From NCBI RefSeq assembly GCF_023115445.1, contig NZ_JALDUI010000003.1:82108-146107 (forward strand): a DNA stretch of 64,000 bases, in the 5' to 3' direction. The position numbers and the translations under genes are program-made. The notes beneath the pieces are model-generated. The model saw nothing but the letters and a program-made list of their open reading frames with translations, had not been told where the DNA came from and searched no databases. This document shows positions 31,977 to 41,770 of this stretch, in pieces (the stretch's first letter is position 1; each line of letters starts with the position of its first letter). This stretch comes from Streptococcus sp. oral taxon 431. GTDB lineage: Bacteria; Bacillota; Bacilli; Lactobacillales; Streptococcaceae.

Positions 31977-32049
31977 TGCTAATTGCCGGGATCGAACCGG
32001 CGACCTCATCCTTACCATGGATGCGCTCTGCCTACTGAGCTAAATCAGC
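31977..32049 (-). tRNA. tRNA-Thr (GGT anticodon)
   Basis: 73 nt on the minus strand. Acceptor GCTGATT / AATTAGC with one G-U pair, D-arm TTAGCTCAGTAGGCAGAGC, anticodon stem CATCC / GGATG with loop ATGGTAA giving anticodon GGT, variable loop GAGGTC, and T-arm GCCGGTTCGATCCCGGC. CCA is not encoded. It reads ACC/ACT codons. Confidence 0.95.
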
Positions 32050-32126
32050 TTACTTAAAAAGTATACTATAGAATCAAATCTTTGTCAATAAAATATTTTA
32101 TTTAAAAGTAATCAGCTGTCAGTCAA

Positions 32127-32164
32127 ACTAAAATGGCTTAAGAGAATATCCCTCAGCCATTTTA
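32127..32164 (-). terminator. Terminator after acyltransferase gene
   Basis: Stem AAAATGGCT / AGCCATTTT with a 16-nt loop, close after the minus-strand stop at 32167. Confidence 0.75.
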
Positions 32165-32166
32165 TT

Positions 32167-32916
32167 CTAACCTAATTGATTTTGTTTTTTTTCTGGATTC
32201 CAGATAAAACTTGCGATAAAGCTAAAGATGATGGTAATAATCGCAACTAAGACAGCAAGAATCAGTGCTGGTATGCGAATAAACCACCACAAAGGATTTG
32301 GTTTTTTGTTATTGTGCCATTGTTTTGTTTCCTCATCAAGACGTTGGAATTCTGATTGGATACGTTCAGCAACCATCTCAATTCCTTCATCATTCATTTT
32401 CTTAATGTCTGAGATATCGATAGGATTTCCGAAGTTCATATCGACACGTTCGCGACTGATGAGTCCTTTTAAGGTCATTGGACCAGTGTAAGTAACTGGC
32501 ATGATGCGAACCTTGGCCATTTTAGCAATCAGAGCTACGCCACCTTTGACATCGTTAGAATGACGACTACCACTTGGAAACATGATGAGAGATCGGTCGC
32601 TCTTTTTAAGAACATTGATAGGATACTTAATGGCAGAAGCGCTAGGATTTTCTCGGTCAATAGGAAAGGCACCACACATTCGAATCCACCAACCAAAGAT
32701 CCGATTAGAGAAAAGTTCCTTTTTAGCCATAAAAACAAACTGTTTCGGTTTGGTCGCAAATGCCATGTAGACAGGATCCCACCAAGTACGATGGGGAGCA
32801 ACTAGGATATAGTTTTCATCCTGACTCGGAATTTTATCCGTATTATGATAATGAGCATTACCGTTGATAGACCAAAGAATCAACATAACCAGCCCACGAA
32901 GATAAGTATAAAACAT
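32167..32916 (-). CDS. plsC: 1-acyl-sn-glycerol-3-phosphate acyltransferase (PlsC family)
   Basis: Acylates lysophosphatidate to phosphatidate at the inner membrane face. 249 aa. Seen: motif I H(x4)D as APHRTWWDP, motif II GAFPIDRENPSA, motif III FPSGSRH (the usual FPEGTR with Glu replaced by Ser), motif IV MPVTYTGP. N-terminal amphipathic or membrane segment and a C-terminal membrane helix (about 213-240). The FPSG variant of the glycerophosphate-binding motif is unusual and could indicate a different acceptor. Strong SD GAAGGAG. Gene points toward tRNA-Thr. Confidence 0.88.
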   Translation of the reverse strand: MFYTYLRGLVMLILWSINGNAHYHNTDKIPSQDENYILVAPHRTWWDPVYMAFATKPKQFVFMAKKELFSNRIFGWWIRMCGAFPIDRENPSASAIKYPINVLKKSDRSLIMFPSGSRHSNDVKGGVALIAKMAKVRIMPVTYTGPMTLKGLISRERVDMNFGNPIDISDIKKMNDEGIEMVAERIQSEFQRLDEETKQWHNNKKPNPLWWFIRIPALILAVLVAIITIIFSFIASFIWNPEKKQNQLG

Positions 32917-33031
32917 GGTGTCTCCTTCAAATTTCTTTCTTTTATTATACCTTATCGTTGTAGGACAGGCAAATTTTTTTTGTAAAGGCGGAAAAGCTCT
33001 TTATATGAAATTAGAATTATTCAAAAAAAAA

Positions 33032-33040
33032 TGATATGAT
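33032..33040 (+). promoter_or_regulatory. P-type ATPase promoter, predicted leaderless transcript
   Basis: Extended -10 TGaTATGAT (hexamer 33035-33040); the ATG used begins at 33048, 7 nt later, without any SD. The earlier in-frame ATG at 33036 lies inside the -10. No clear -35. Confidence 0.68.
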
Positions 33041-33047
33041 AGAGATT

Positions 33048-35384
33048 ATGGATAAAAATAAAATTATAGGCTTAAGCCAATCAGAAGTTAAAGAACGTCA
33101 GAAACAGGGGCAGGTCAATGATTTCAAAGCATCAGCTAGTACCAGTACTTGGCAGATTGTAAAACGAAATGTTTTTACTCTCTTCAATGCTTTGAACTTT
33201 GCTATTGCCTTAGCGCTCGCTTTTGTTCAAGCCTGGAGCAACTTGGTTTTCTTTGCAGTTATCTGTTTTAACGCTTTTTCAGGAATTGTAACCGAGCTAC
33301 GTGCCAAACATATGGTAGATAAACTCAATCTCTTGAATAAAGAAAAGATTACGACTATTCGTGATGGACAGGAGATTGCTTTAGACCCTGAAGAGCTTGT
33401 TTTGGATGATGTGATTCGCTTGTCTGCAGGGGATCAGATTCCAAGCGATGCAGTTGTATTAGAAGGTTTTGCAGAAGTCAATGAAGCCATGTTAACGGGC
33501 GAGAGCGACTTGGTGCAAAAAGAAGTAGAAGACTTAATGTTGTCAGGTAGTTTTCTTGCCAGTGGTTCTGTCTTTGCTCAAGTTCATCATGTAGGGGCGG
33601 ATAACTATGCAGCTAAGCTTATGCTTGAAGCTAAGACCGTTAAACCCATCAACTCACGCATCATGAAATCGTTAGACCAGCTGGCAAGCTTTACTGGGAA
33701 AATCATCATTCCATTTGGAATTACCCTCTTGCTTGAAGCTTTGGTCTTAAAAGGTTTACCACTGAAGTCTTCTGTAGTGAATTCCTCTACAGCTCTTTTA
33801 GGAATGTTGCCTAAGGGAATTGCCCTTTTGACCATTACCTCTCTTCTAACCGCTGTTATCAAGCTTGGTTTGAAAAAGGTTTTGGTACAGGAGATGTACT
33901 CTGTTGAAACCCTAGCGCGTGTGGATATGCTTTGTTTGGATAAGACAGGTACCATCACCCAAGGTAAGATGCAGGTTGAGACTGTCCTTCCTCTTACTCA
34001 AGTTTATGATCAAAATGCTATTGCTGACATACTAACTAGCTATATGGCAAACAGTGAGGATAAGAACCCAACAGCACAAGCTATTCGTCAACATTTTCAA
34101 GGTCAAGTAACTTATCCGATGATTTCTAATCTTCCATTTTCAAGCGATCGTAAATGGGGAGCAATGGAGTTGAAAGGTCTCGGAACTGTTTTCCTAGGTG
34201 CACCTGAGATGTTGTTGAATGCTGAAGTTCCTGAGGCTAGAGAAGCTCTTGAACAAGGATCTCGTGTCTTAGTTCTGGCCCTCAGTCAAGAAAAACTTGA
34301 TCACCACAAGCCACAAAAGCCATCTGATATTCAAGCCTTGGCTTTGCTTGAAATTCTAGATCCAATCCGAGAAGGGGCAGCTGAAACTCTAGACTATCTT
34401 CGTTCTCAGGAAGTGGGCTTGAAAATTATTTCTGGTGATAATCCAGTTACTGTTTCAAGTATTGCTCAAAAAGCTGGTTTTGCAGACTACCACAGCTACG
34501 TAGATTGCTCGAAAATTACTGATGAAGAGTTGGTTGCCATGGCTGAGGAGACAGCGATTTTCGGACGTGTCTCTCCTCATCAAAAGAAACTGATTATCCA
34601 AACGTTGAAAAAAGCAGGTCATACTACAGCCATGACAGGAGACGGTGTCAATGATATTCTAGCTCTTCGTGAGGCAGACTGTTCCATCGTGATGGCTGAA
34701 GGAGATCCAGCGACTCGTCAGATTGCAAATCTGGTCCTCTTGAACTCAGACTTTAATGATGTCCCTGAGATTCTCTTTGAAGGTCGTCGTGTGGTCAATA
34801 ACATTGCCCACATTGCTCCAATTTTCTTGATTAAGACAATCTATTCTTTCTTGTTAGCAGTTATCTGTATTGCAAGTGCATTGTTGGGACGTAGTGAATG
34901 GATTTTGATTTTCCCATTCATTCCGATTCAGATTACTATGATTGACCAGTTTGTGGAAGGATTCCCACCGTTCGTATTGACCTTTGAACGAAATATCAAA
35001 CCAGTCGAACAAAACTTTCTCAGAAAATCCATGCTCCGTGCACTACCAAGTGCCTTGATGGTAGTCTTTAGCGTTCTATTTATTAAAATTTTTGGAACCA
35101 GTCAAGGTTGGTCAGCCATTGAAATTTCGACACTTTTGTATTATCTACTGGCATCGATTGGTTTCATGTCTGTAGTTAGAGCTTGTTTGCCATTTAGTCT
35201 GTGGCGTGTCCTCTTGATTATTTGGTCAGTTGGTGGCTTCCTTGGAACAGCTCTATTTCCAAGAATCCAAAAACTACTTGAAATTTCAACACTGACAGGA
35301 CAAACATTGCCTATCTATGGCATCATGATGCTCATCTTTACTGTGATTTTCATCCTGACAAGTCGTTATCAAGCTAGAAGATAA
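33048..35384 (+). CDS. P-type cation-transporting ATPase, CtpE-like
   Basis: Cation pump of the E1-E2 superfamily (778 aa). Seen: actuator motif MLTGESD, phosphorylation motif CLDKTGTITQGK, ATP-binding region with KWGAMEL, and hinge TGDGVNDILALREADC. Six or more C-terminal and four N-terminal membrane helices. The M4 motif is MLPKGIALL: where Ca pumps have PEG, the acidic residue is Lys. It resembles mycobacterial CtpE (linked to Ca uptake), which also lacks soft-metal-binding Cys domains. Ion not assignable from sequence. Start at ATG 33048, predicted leaderless. Followed by its own terminator. Confidence 0.88.
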   Translation: MDKNKIIGLSQSEVKERQKQGQVNDFKASASTSTWQIVKRNVFTLFNALNFAIALALAFVQAWSNLVFFAVICFNAFSGIVTELRAKHMVDKLNLLNKEKITTIRDGQEIALDPEELVLDDVIRLSAGDQIPSDAVVLEGFAEVNEAMLTGESDLVQKEVEDLMLSGSFLASGSVFAQVHHVGADNYAAKLMLEAKTVKPINSRIMKSLDQLASFTGKIIIPFGITLLLEALVLKGLPLKSSVVNSSTALLGMLPKGIALLTITSLLTAVIKLGLKKVLVQEMYSVETLARVDMLCLDKTGTITQGKMQVETVLPLTQVYDQNAIADILTSYMANSEDKNPTAQAIRQHFQGQVTYPMISNLPFSSDRKWGAMELKGLGTVFLGAPEMLLNAEVPEAREALEQGSRVLVLALSQEKLDHHKPQKPSDIQALALLEILDPIREGAAETLDYLRSQEVGLKIISGDNPVTVSSIAQKAGFADYHSYVDCSKITDEELVAMAEETAIFGRVSPHQKKLIIQTLKKAGHTTAMTGDGVNDILALREADCSIVMAEGDPATRQIANLVLLNSDFNDVPEILFEGRRVVNNIAHIAPIFLIKTIYSFLLAVICIASALLGRSEWILIFPFIPIQITMIDQFVEGFPPFVLTFERNIKPVEQNFLRKSMLRALPSALMVVFSVLFIKIFGTSQGWSAIEISTLLYYLLASIGFMSVVRACLPFSLWRVLLIIWSVGGFLGTALFPRIQKLLEISTLTGQTLPIYGIMMLIFTVIFILTSRYQARR

Positions 35385-35388
35385 AGAA

Positions 35389-35418
35389 AGGCTGCAATCC
35401 ATGATTGCGGTCTTTTTT
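35389..35418 (+). terminator. Terminator after P-type ATPase
   Basis: Stem GCAATC / GATTGC around CAT, extended by G-U pairs, then T6. Confidence 0.85.
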
Positions 35419-35485
35419 AGGTACAGGATTGCTAGACAAAATATGGTATAATAAAGAGAAATAGACTTTTGGAAAGTGAGAGAAG

Positions 35486-36163
35486 ATGATTTCAAAGAGA
35501 TTAGAAACGGTAGCTTCCTTTGTACCTCAAGGAGCTGTTTTACTGGACGTCGGAAGCGACCATGCTTATTTACCGATTGAGCTAGTTGAAAAGGGTCACA
35601 TTGAGCGTGCCATTGCAGGAGAGGTAGTAGAAGGTCCCTATCAATCTGCAGTCAAAAATGTTGAAAGTCATGGTTTGACTGAGAAAATTCAGGTTCGCCT
35701 AGCAAATGGTTTGGCTGCTTTTGAAGAGGCTGACCAGATCTCTGTTATCACTATTGCTGGAATGGGTGGTCGCTTGATTGCTACGATATTAGAAGAAGGA
35801 TTAGACAAACTTGCCAATGTTGAGCGTTTGATTCTTCAACCAAATAACCGAGAAGATGAGTTGCGTTCTTGGTTACAAGAACACGGTTTTCAAATCATAG
35901 CAGAAAGTATTCTAGAAGAAGCTGGGAAATTCTACGAGATCATAGTTGTAGAAGTTGGTGAAATGAAGCTATCAGCCACTGATGTTCGCTTTGGCCCCTT
36001 CTTGTCCAAAGAAGTCAGTCCAGTCTTCATCCAAAAATGGCAAAAAGAAGCCAGCAAGCTTGAGTTTGCCCTTAGTCAAATTCCAGAAAAAAATCAAGAA
36101 GAACGTCAGGTTCTAGCAGATAAAATTCAAGCCATCAAGGAGGTGCTCCATGAAAGCAAGTGA
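35486..36163 (+). CDS. trmK: tRNA (adenine22-N1)-methyltransferase
   Basis: SAM-dependent methylase that makes m1A22 in tRNA. 225 aa: N-terminal Rossmann domain with [19 protein letters not shown], acidic [19 protein letters not shown] and [13 protein letters not shown], then a C-terminal coiled coil, the TrmK layout. Extended -10 TGgTATAAT about 40 nt upstream and SD GAGAGAAG. It overlaps the next gene by 14 bp, a conserved pairing in Firmicutes. Confidence 0.94.
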   Translation: MISKRLETVASFVPQGAVLLDVGSDHAYLPIELVEKGHIERAIAGEVVEGPYQSAVKNVESHGLTEKIQVRLANGLAAFEEADQISVITIAGMGGRLIATILEEGLDKLANVERLILQPNNREDELRSWLQEHGFQIIAESILEEAGKFYEIIVVEVGEMKLSATDVRFGPFLSKEVSPVFIQKWQKEASKLEFALSQIPEKNQEERQVLADKIQAIKEVLHESK

Positions 36164-36947
36164 AGTAATTAAGCGTTATGAAGCCTATTGCCCACAAGAA
36201 TTTTCTATGGAAGGTGATAGTCGTGGTCTGCAAATTGGTACTCTAGATAAGGATATCCAAAAAGTCATGGTTGCTCTTGATATCCGTGAAGAGACAGTCG
36301 CTGAAGCTATTGACAAGGGTGTTGATCTGATTATCGTTAAGCACGCTCCTATCTTTCGTCCTATCAAGGACTTGGTAGCTAGTCGTCCTCAAAATCAGAT
36401 TTACATCAATCTCATCAAAAATGATATTGCCGTCTATGTTAGCCATACTAATATCGATATTGTTGAAAATGGTCTTAATGATTGGTTTTGCCAACTATTG
36501 GGTATTGAAGATACAACTTATCTGCAGGAAACAGGTCCTGAACGTGGGATTGGGCGTATTGGAACGATTAGACCTCAAACATTTGAAGAATTTGCCAGTC
36601 ATGTTAAGGAAGTCTTTGGTCTAGATAGCCTTCGTATGGTGTATTATCATGAGAGTGATTTGCAAAAAACAATCTCAAGAGTGGCTATCTGTGGTGGCAG
36701 TGGACAATCTTTCTACTCTGATGCTTTAGAAAAAGGAGCAGATCTTTATATCACTGGTGATATTTATTATCATACTGCCCAGGATATGTTGTCTGACGGT
36801 TTGCTGGCATTGGATCCAGGCCACTATATCGAAGTTCTTTTTGTTGAAAAAATTGCAGTGCTCTTGAATGAATGGAAGGAAGAGAATGCTTGGTCGCTAG
36901 AAGTTGTCGCAAGTCAAGTTTCTACCAATCCATTCCATCATATCTAG
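36150..36947 (+). CDS. NIF3-like protein (Nif3/YqfO family, 265 aa)
   Basis: Widely conserved dinuclear-metal hydrolase-like family; GTP cyclohydrolase IB-like by fold, real role unsettled. Seen: [23 protein letters not shown] with a metal His, [17 protein letters not shown] with metal His and Asp, [11 protein letters not shown] and DIYYHTAQD with more ligands. Begins inside the 3' end of trmK (14-bp overlap; SD AAGGAGGTG in trmK), so translation is coupled. Short form, without the central PII-like insert of larger homologues. Confidence 0.92.
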   Translation: MKASEVIKRYEAYCPQEFSMEGDSRGLQIGTLDKDIQKVMVALDIREETVAEAIDKGVDLIIVKHAPIFRPIKDLVASRPQNQIYINLIKNDIAVYVSHTNIDIVENGLNDWFCQLLGIEDTTYLQETGPERGIGRIGTIRPQTFEEFASHVKEVFGLDSLRMVYYHESDLQKTISRVAICGGSGQSFYSDALEKGADLYITGDIYYHTAQDMLSDGLLALDPGHYIEVLFVEKIAVLLNEWKEENAWSLEVVASQVSTNPFHHI

Positions 36948-36963
36948 TTAGAAGGTAAAGACA

Positions 36964-38061
36964 ATGAAAAAAGTTGCCATTGTAGGAGCAGGAATTGTAG
37001 GGGCAACAGCTGCCTACTATCTCTCTAAAGAAGCAGATGTCGAAGTAACTGTCTTTGATCATGGGCACGGACAAGCTACCAAGGCAGCGGCAGGAATCAT
37101 CAGTCCTTGGTTCTCTAAACGACGTAATAAAGCTTGGTACAAGATGGCTCGCCTAGGAGCAGACTTTTATGTAGATTTATTAGCTGATTTAGAAAAAAAT
37201 GGTCAAAAGATTGATTTCTACCAGCGCTCAGGAGTCTTCCTTCTCAAAAAGGATGATTCCAAGCTAGAGGAACTCTATCAACTTGCCTTGCAACGTAGAG
37301 ATGAATCTCCCTTAATTGGCGAATTAGCCATTTTGGACCAAGCTGCTGCAAGCAGCCTATTCCCTGGTCTAAAGGGATTTGATAGATTGCTTTATGCTTC
37401 TGGTGGAGCTCGAGTAGATGGGCAACTCCTAGTGAGTCGTTTACTGGATGCCAGTCAGGTTAAGGTCGTAAAGAAAGAGGTTAGTCTAACTCCTTTATTA
37501 TCAGGCTATCAGATAGACAATCAAATGTTTGATCAAGTAATTTTATCTACGGGAGCTTGGCTTGGACACATTTTGGAGCCTTTAGGCTATGAGGTGGATG
37601 TTCGTCCTCAAAAAGGTCAACTTAGAGATTATCAAGTGCCACAAGACATGGGAGCTTACCCTGTAGTTATGCCTGAAGGTGAGTGGGATTTGATACCATT
37701 TCCCGGCGGTAAATTATCTCTAGGAGCTACCCATGAAAATGACATGGGATTTGACCTAGCAGTTGATGAGAATTTGCTTCAACAAATGGCTGAAGCAGCA
37801 AGTTCGTTTTATCCTAGCTTAAAAGATGCAATGATAAGTGGTGAACGTGTGGGGATTCGTGCTTACACGAGTGATTTTTCGCCGTTTTTCGGACAGGTTC
37901 CAGACTTATCAGGAGTCTTTGCTGCGAGTGGATTAGGATCGTCAGGATTGACAACTGGACCCATTATAGGCTATCACCTAGCCCAAATGCTTCAGGGGAG
38001 AAGTGGAGTATTAAATCCAGCAGATTATCCGACTGAAAGATACATTAAAAAGAAACAATAG
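36964..38061 (+). CDS. FAD-dependent oxidoreductase (DadA/GlyOx-like)
   Basis: Flavoprotein of the glycine/D-amino-acid oxidase class. 365 aa. Seen: dinucleotide fold VAIVGAGIVGATAAYYL at the N-terminus with acidic end FDHG, AAAGIISPWF, PQKGQLRDY, and C-terminal GLGSSGLTTGPIIG for FAD binding. Substrate not determinable. It follows the NIF3-like gene by 16 bp and is probably the third gene of the trmK operon. Confidence 0.88.
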   Translation: MKKVAIVGAGIVGATAAYYLSKEADVEVTVFDHGHGQATKAAAGIISPWFSKRRNKAWYKMARLGADFYVDLLADLEKNGQKIDFYQRSGVFLLKKDDSKLEELYQLALQRRDESPLIGELAILDQAAASSLFPGLKGFDRLLYASGGARVDGQLLVSRLLDASQVKVVKKEVSLTPLLSGYQIDNQMFDQVILSTGAWLGHILEPLGYEVDVRPQKGQLRDYQVPQDMGAYPVVMPEGEWDLIPFPGGKLSLGATHENDMGFDLAVDENLLQQMAEAASSFYPSLKDAMISGERVGIRAYTSDFSPFFGQVPDLSGVFAASGLGSSGLTTGPIIGYHLAQMLQGRSGVLNPADYPTERYIKKKQ

Positions 38062-38164
38062 TAAAACTTTTACCTAGTTTTTACGATAGTCTTAGGAAAG
38101 TAAATGACTTTCCCTATCAAAAATGGTAAAATGAAAAAAATAATCCAAGAATTGAGGAAATGAA

Positions 38165-39184
38165 ATGCAAGAAAAAATTCTGGTAACAGGTGGAGCAGGT
38201 TTTATCGGAACTCACACTGTCATCGAACTGGTCCAAGCTGGACACCAAGTAGTTGTTGTGGATAATTTGGTAAACAGTAGCCGTAAAAGTCTTGAAGTAG
38301 TCGAAAGAATTACAGGCGTAGAAATTCCTTTCTACGAAGCAGATATTCGTGATACAGATACACTTCGTGATATTTTCAAACATGAAGAACCAACAGGAGT
38401 CATCCATTTTGCTGGTTTGAAGGCTGTAGGGGAATCTACACGTATCCCACTGGCCTACTATGATAACAATATTGCTGGAACTGTCAGTCTCTTGAAAGTT
38501 ATGGAAGAGACAAACTGTAAGAATATCATCTTCAGCTCTTCAGCAACTGTTTATGGAGATCCGCATACTGTTCCAATCCTCGAAGATTTCCCTCTTTCTG
38601 CTACTAACCCTTATGGTCGTACTAAGTTGATGCTTGAAGAAATCTTGACAGATATCTATAAAGCCGATTCAGAATGGAATGTTGTTTTACTTCGTTATTT
38701 CAACCCAATTGGTGCACATAAGAGTGGTGATTTGGGTGAAAATCCAAACGGTATTCCAAATAACCTTCTTCCATATGTGACACAAGTCGCAGTTGGCAAA
38801 TTGGAACAAGTTCAGGTCTTTGGAGATGACTACGATACTGAAGACGGAACAGGTGTCCGTGACTATATCCACGTCGTTGACCTTGCAAAAGGGCACGTTG
38901 CAGCACTTAAGAAACTTCAAAAAGGTTCAGGTCTAAATATTTACAACCTTGGTACAGGAAAAGGTTACTCTGTACTTGAAATTATCCAAAATATGGAAAA
39001 AGCAGTTGGTCGCCCTATTCCTTATCGTATCGTTGAACGTCGCCCAGGTGATATTGCAGCTTGCTACTCAGATCCAGCAAAAGCTAAGGAAGAGCTAGGA
39101 TGGGAAGCAGAACTTGGAATTACAGAGATGTGTGAAGATGCTTGGCGTTGGCAAAGTCAACATCCAAACGGATTTGAAGATTAA
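38165..39184 (+). CDS. galE: UDP-glucose 4-epimerase
   Basis: Interconverts UDP-Glc and UDP-Gal (possibly also UDP-GlcNAc/GalNAc), supplying galactose-type donors for teichoic acid, capsule and glycans. 339 aa SDR fold: [15 protein letters not shown] for [12 protein letters not shown] catalytic Ser, [10 protein letters not shown] with Tyr-x3-Lys, then [21 protein letters not shown]. The next gene, a glycosyltransferase, begins 1 bp after the stop, so both are translated together. Confidence 0.95.
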   Translation: MQEKILVTGGAGFIGTHTVIELVQAGHQVVVVDNLVNSSRKSLEVVERITGVEIPFYEADIRDTDTLRDIFKHEEPTGVIHFAGLKAVGESTRIPLAYYDNNIAGTVSLLKVMEETNCKNIIFSSSATVYGDPHTVPILEDFPLSATNPYGRTKLMLEEILTDIYKADSEWNVVLLRYFNPIGAHKSGDLGENPNGIPNNLLPYVTQVAVGKLEQVQVFGDDYDTEDGTGVRDYIHVVDLAKGHVAALKKLQKGSGLNIYNLGTGKGYSVLEIIQNMEKAVGRPIPYRIVERRPGDIAACYSDPAKAKEELGWEAELGITEMCEDAWRWQSQHPNGFED

Positions 39185-39185
39185 G

Positions 39186-40118
39186 ATGATGATTTCAATC
39201 ATAGTCCCATGTTTAAACGAAGAGGAAGTACTTCCTCTTTTTTATCAAACTCTTGAAGCACTGATCCCAGATTTGGAAACAGAAATCGAATACATTTTTG
39301 TAGATGATGGTTCTACTGATAAGACTTTGGATGTTTTAAAGGTTTATCGAGAGAAAAATTCTGCAGTACATTATATCTCTTTCTCGCGAAATTTTGGGAA
39401 GGAAGCGGCCTTATATGCAGGTTTACAACAAGCAACAGGGGATTTGGTGGTGGTTATGGATGCAGACCTTCAGGATCCGCCAAGTCTCTTGCTTGAGATG
39501 AAAGAACTACTAGATCAGAATCCAGACTTGGACTGCGTTGGAACACGCAGAACCAGTCGAGAAGGAGAACCCTTTTTACGTAGTTGCTGCGCAGATTTTT
39601 TTTATCGTTTTATGCAAAAAATTAGCCCAGTAGCTCTTCCATCGGGTGTTCGTGATTTTCGGATGATGAGAAGATCAGTTGTGGATGCAGTGTTAGAATT
39701 GACAGAATACAATCGCTTTTCCAAAGGACTCTTTGCCTGGGTTGGTTTTCGCACTCACTATCTAGAATATCCTAATGTTGAAAGGCAGGCAGGTAAGACA
39801 AGTTGGAGTTTTAGACAACTCTTTTTCTACTCCATTGAAGGGATTGTGAATTTTTCAGATTTTCCTTTGATATTAGCCTTTGTTGCTGGCCTTTCGTCGT
39901 GTTTTCTGGCTTTGGTGATGACCTTGTTTGTAGTTGTTCGTACTCTTATACTTGGCAATCCAACTTCTGGTTGGACCTCTCTGATGGCTGTCATTCTATT
40001 TCTTGGTGGTATCCAATTATTGACGATTGGGATTCTCGGAAAATATATCAGTAAAATTTATATGGAAACGAAAAAAAGACCCCTCTATCTGATAAAAGAA
40101 CAGAGTGAGTCAAGATAA
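39186..40118 (+). CDS. GT2 polyprenyl-phosphate glycosyltransferase with membrane tail
   Basis: GT-A family 2 enzyme of the CsbB/GtrB/ArnC type, expected to transfer a sugar from a nucleotide donor to undecaprenyl phosphate for use outside the cell. Starts MMISIIVPCLNEEEVLPLFY; FVDDGSTDKT, SFSRNFGKEAALYAGL and MDADLQDPP (metal site) follow. Two C-terminal membrane helices (about 225-250 and 262-290). The start is ATG 39186, 1 bp after the galE stop, and I chose it over an in-frame upstream start inside galE. The pairing with galE suggests a galactose-type donor. Confidence 0.9.
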   Translation: MMISIIVPCLNEEEVLPLFYQTLEALIPDLETEIEYIFVDDGSTDKTLDVLKVYREKNSAVHYISFSRNFGKEAALYAGLQQATGDLVVVMDADLQDPPSLLLEMKELLDQNPDLDCVGTRRTSREGEPFLRSCCADFFYRFMQKISPVALPSGVRDFRMMRRSVVDAVLELTEYNRFSKGLFAWVGFRTHYLEYPNVERQAGKTSWSFRQLFFYSIEGIVNFSDFPLILAFVAGLSSCFLALVMTLFVVVRTLILGNPTSGWTSLMAVILFLGGIQLLTIGILGKYISKIYMETKKRPLYLIKEQSESR

Positions 40119-40220
40119 GATTTGCTAAAAATAAGTCCTTCAAAAGACTATAATTTTCTGGAAAAATATGCTAAACTAGAGAAAGTGGGATTTGAACATC
40201 AAAACACCACTGATGACAAA

Positions 40221-40418
40221 TTAATATTTGATGAGCGCGCGAGTAGGACACTGTTTCACAGCCTCTAGCAGCTCTTCACTAGCTGGGATGTCTCTCTCTA
40301 GTAGATTAGGATCATCATAGAAACGTACAATACCATTATCATGGTAATCAAATAATTCAGAATAAGTTTGGCATAGCCCACAGGCAATGCATCGTTCAGG
40401 TATAAGTGTGATTTTCAT
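40221..40418 (-). CDS. Ferredoxin (single [4Fe-4S]-type, 65 aa)
   Basis: Small electron carrier. Starts MKITLIPERCIACGLCQTYS: three Cys in CxxCxxC, and the fourth in the C-terminal VKQCPTRAL, the pattern of one-cluster bacterial ferredoxins. Acidic. The longer upstream reading adds a hydrophobic, non-homologous leader and is rejected. ATG 40418 has no SD and lies 6 nt after a TACAAT -10 box, so the mRNA is probably leaderless. Divergent from the LysM-protein gene. Confidence 0.88.
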   Translation of the reverse strand: MKITLIPERCIACGLCQTYSELFDYHDNGIVRFYDDPNLLERDIPASEELLEAVKQCPTRALIKY

Positions 40419-40424
40419 ATTTAT

Positions 40425-40453
40425 ATTGTAATAAGAAAATAGAAAAAAAACAA
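40425..40453 (-). promoter_or_regulatory. Ferredoxin promoter, predicted leaderless transcript
   Basis: Minus strand TTGTTT, 17 bp spacer, TACAAT (40430-40425), then 6 nt and the ATG at 40418. Confidence 0.68.
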
Positions 40454-40463
40454 GGAGTAAGGT

Positions 40464-40952
40464 ATGGAAAAGGAACCGTGGCAAGAAGATATCTATAACA
40501 ATGAGGAAAGCCGTTCGGAGCGTAGAAGCAGAGGAAATAAGGGAACAGGAGTGGTTGCTAACCGTATTCTAACCATTTTAGCTTGTATTTTCTTTGTAAT
40601 CGTGGTCGGTATGATTGCTGTTTTAATCTATCTATCTTCAGGTGGTAGTGATCGTACGGCAGCTTTGAAAGATTTCCATGATTCTTCTGCGCCTAAGGTA
40701 GAGGAAGTTTCTTCAACATCATCAAGTAGTTCAGTTGAAGCATCAAGTTCTGATGCAGAATCAACTTCTTCAAGTAGTTCAGAGGGACATGCTAATGCCG
40801 AGGGAACTATTACTGTTCTTGCTGGTGAAGGTGAAGCGGCTATCGCAGCTAGAGCAGGAATTTCTATTGCCCAGCTTGAAGCCTTGAATCCTGGTCATAT
40901 GTCTTCAGGTTCTTGGTTTGCAAATCCTGGTGATGTTCTTAAGACAAGATAG
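40464..40952 (+). CDS. Single-pass membrane protein with Ser-rich stalk and LysM domain
   Basis: 162 aa. Charged cytoplasmic N-terminus (about 1-33), one membrane helix (about 34-57, [23 protein letters not shown]), a Ser/Glu-rich flexible stalk (about 75-108), and a C-terminal LysM-like domain ([20 protein letters not shown]...LEALNPG, about 112-162) that would bind peptidoglycan glycan. Matches the SAG1386/EF1546 family of surface-associated proteins. SD AAGGAG. It ends 8 bp before cmk and is probably cotranscribed with it. Confidence 0.88.
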   Translation: MEKEPWQEDIYNNEESRSERRSRGNKGTGVVANRILTILACIFFVIVVGMIAVLIYLSSGGSDRTAALKDFHDSSAPKVEEVSSTSSSSSVEASSSDAESTSSSSSEGHANAEGTITVLAGEGEAAIAARAGISIAQLEALNPGHMSSGSWFANPGDVLKTR

Positions 40953-40960
40953 GAGTTAGA

Positions 40961-41632
40961 ATGAAAACAATTCAGATCGCTATTGATGGTCCAGCTTCAA
41001 GTGGAAAGAGTACAGTAGCTAAGATCATAGCTAAGGATTTTGGTTATACCTACTTGGATACAGGTGCCATGTATCGTGCGGCAACTTATATTGCCTTACA
41101 GCATCAAATCAATCCAGAAGAATCCTCTCAGCTCCTTGATTTATTGGATCAATATCCGATTAGTTTTGGGCGTTCTGAGGATGGAGAACAGCTTGTCTAT
41201 GTCGGAGATGTAGATGTTAGCCATCCAATCAGAGAAAATACTGTGACTAATGCAGTATCAGCTTTTGCTGCCATTCCAGCCATTCGTGAAAAATTGGTTG
41301 CTCTTCAACAAGAAATTGCCCAACAAGGCGGTATTGTCATGGATGGGAGAGATATTGGCACAGTGGTCTTGCCTAAGGCTGAATTGAAGATTTTTCTTGT
41401 TGCTTCAGTTGATGAGCGAGCAGAACGTCGTTACAAGGAAAATCTTTCAAAGGGGATCGAAACAGATCTAGAAACTTTGAAAGAAGAAATTGCTGCGCGT
41501 GACTACAAGGATAGTCATCGAGAAACTTCGCCTCTTAAACAAGCAGAGGATGCTATCTACTTAGATACTACAGGACTAACTATTTTAGAAGTTGTCGAAA
41601 AAATTAAATCAGAAGCAGTCAAACATTTTTAA
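40961..41632 (+). CDS. cmk: Cytidylate kinase
   Basis: Phosphorylates CMP/dCMP to the diphosphates. 223 aa. Walker A-type P-loop [17 protein letters not shown] at the N-terminus, [25 protein letters not shown] and RYKENLSKG of the lid region, and the [13 protein letters not shown] motif. SD AGGAG. Followed by a terminator. Confidence 0.97.
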   Translation: MKTIQIAIDGPASSGKSTVAKIIAKDFGYTYLDTGAMYRAATYIALQHQINPEESSQLLDLLDQYPISFGRSEDGEQLVYVGDVDVSHPIRENTVTNAVSAFAAIPAIREKLVALQQEIAQQGGIVMDGRDIGTVVLPKAELKIFLVASVDERAERRYKENLSKGIETDLETLKEEIAARDYKDSHRETSPLKQAEDAIYLDTTGLTILEVVEKIKSEAVKHF

Positions 41633-41643
41633 TTTGAAATTTT

Positions 41644-41679
41644 AACCGATTGACCATGATAGTGGTGAGTCGGTTTTTT
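41644..41679 (+). terminator. Terminator after cmk
   Basis: Imperfect stem AACCGATTGACC / GGTGAGTCGGTT and T6. Confidence 0.8.
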
Positions 41680-41770
41680 AGCAATTTGTCAAATTTTTAA
41701 TTTTAAGGTATAATAGTCTTTGTTAACAAAAATTTGACAATCAAACCATCATGAAATAGAAGGAGATAAA

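Noticed and set aside
33036..33047. ATG 33036 as start of the P-type ATPase
   Set aside because: It lies within the TATGAT -10 box; ATG 33048 is the first codon that can be transcribed.
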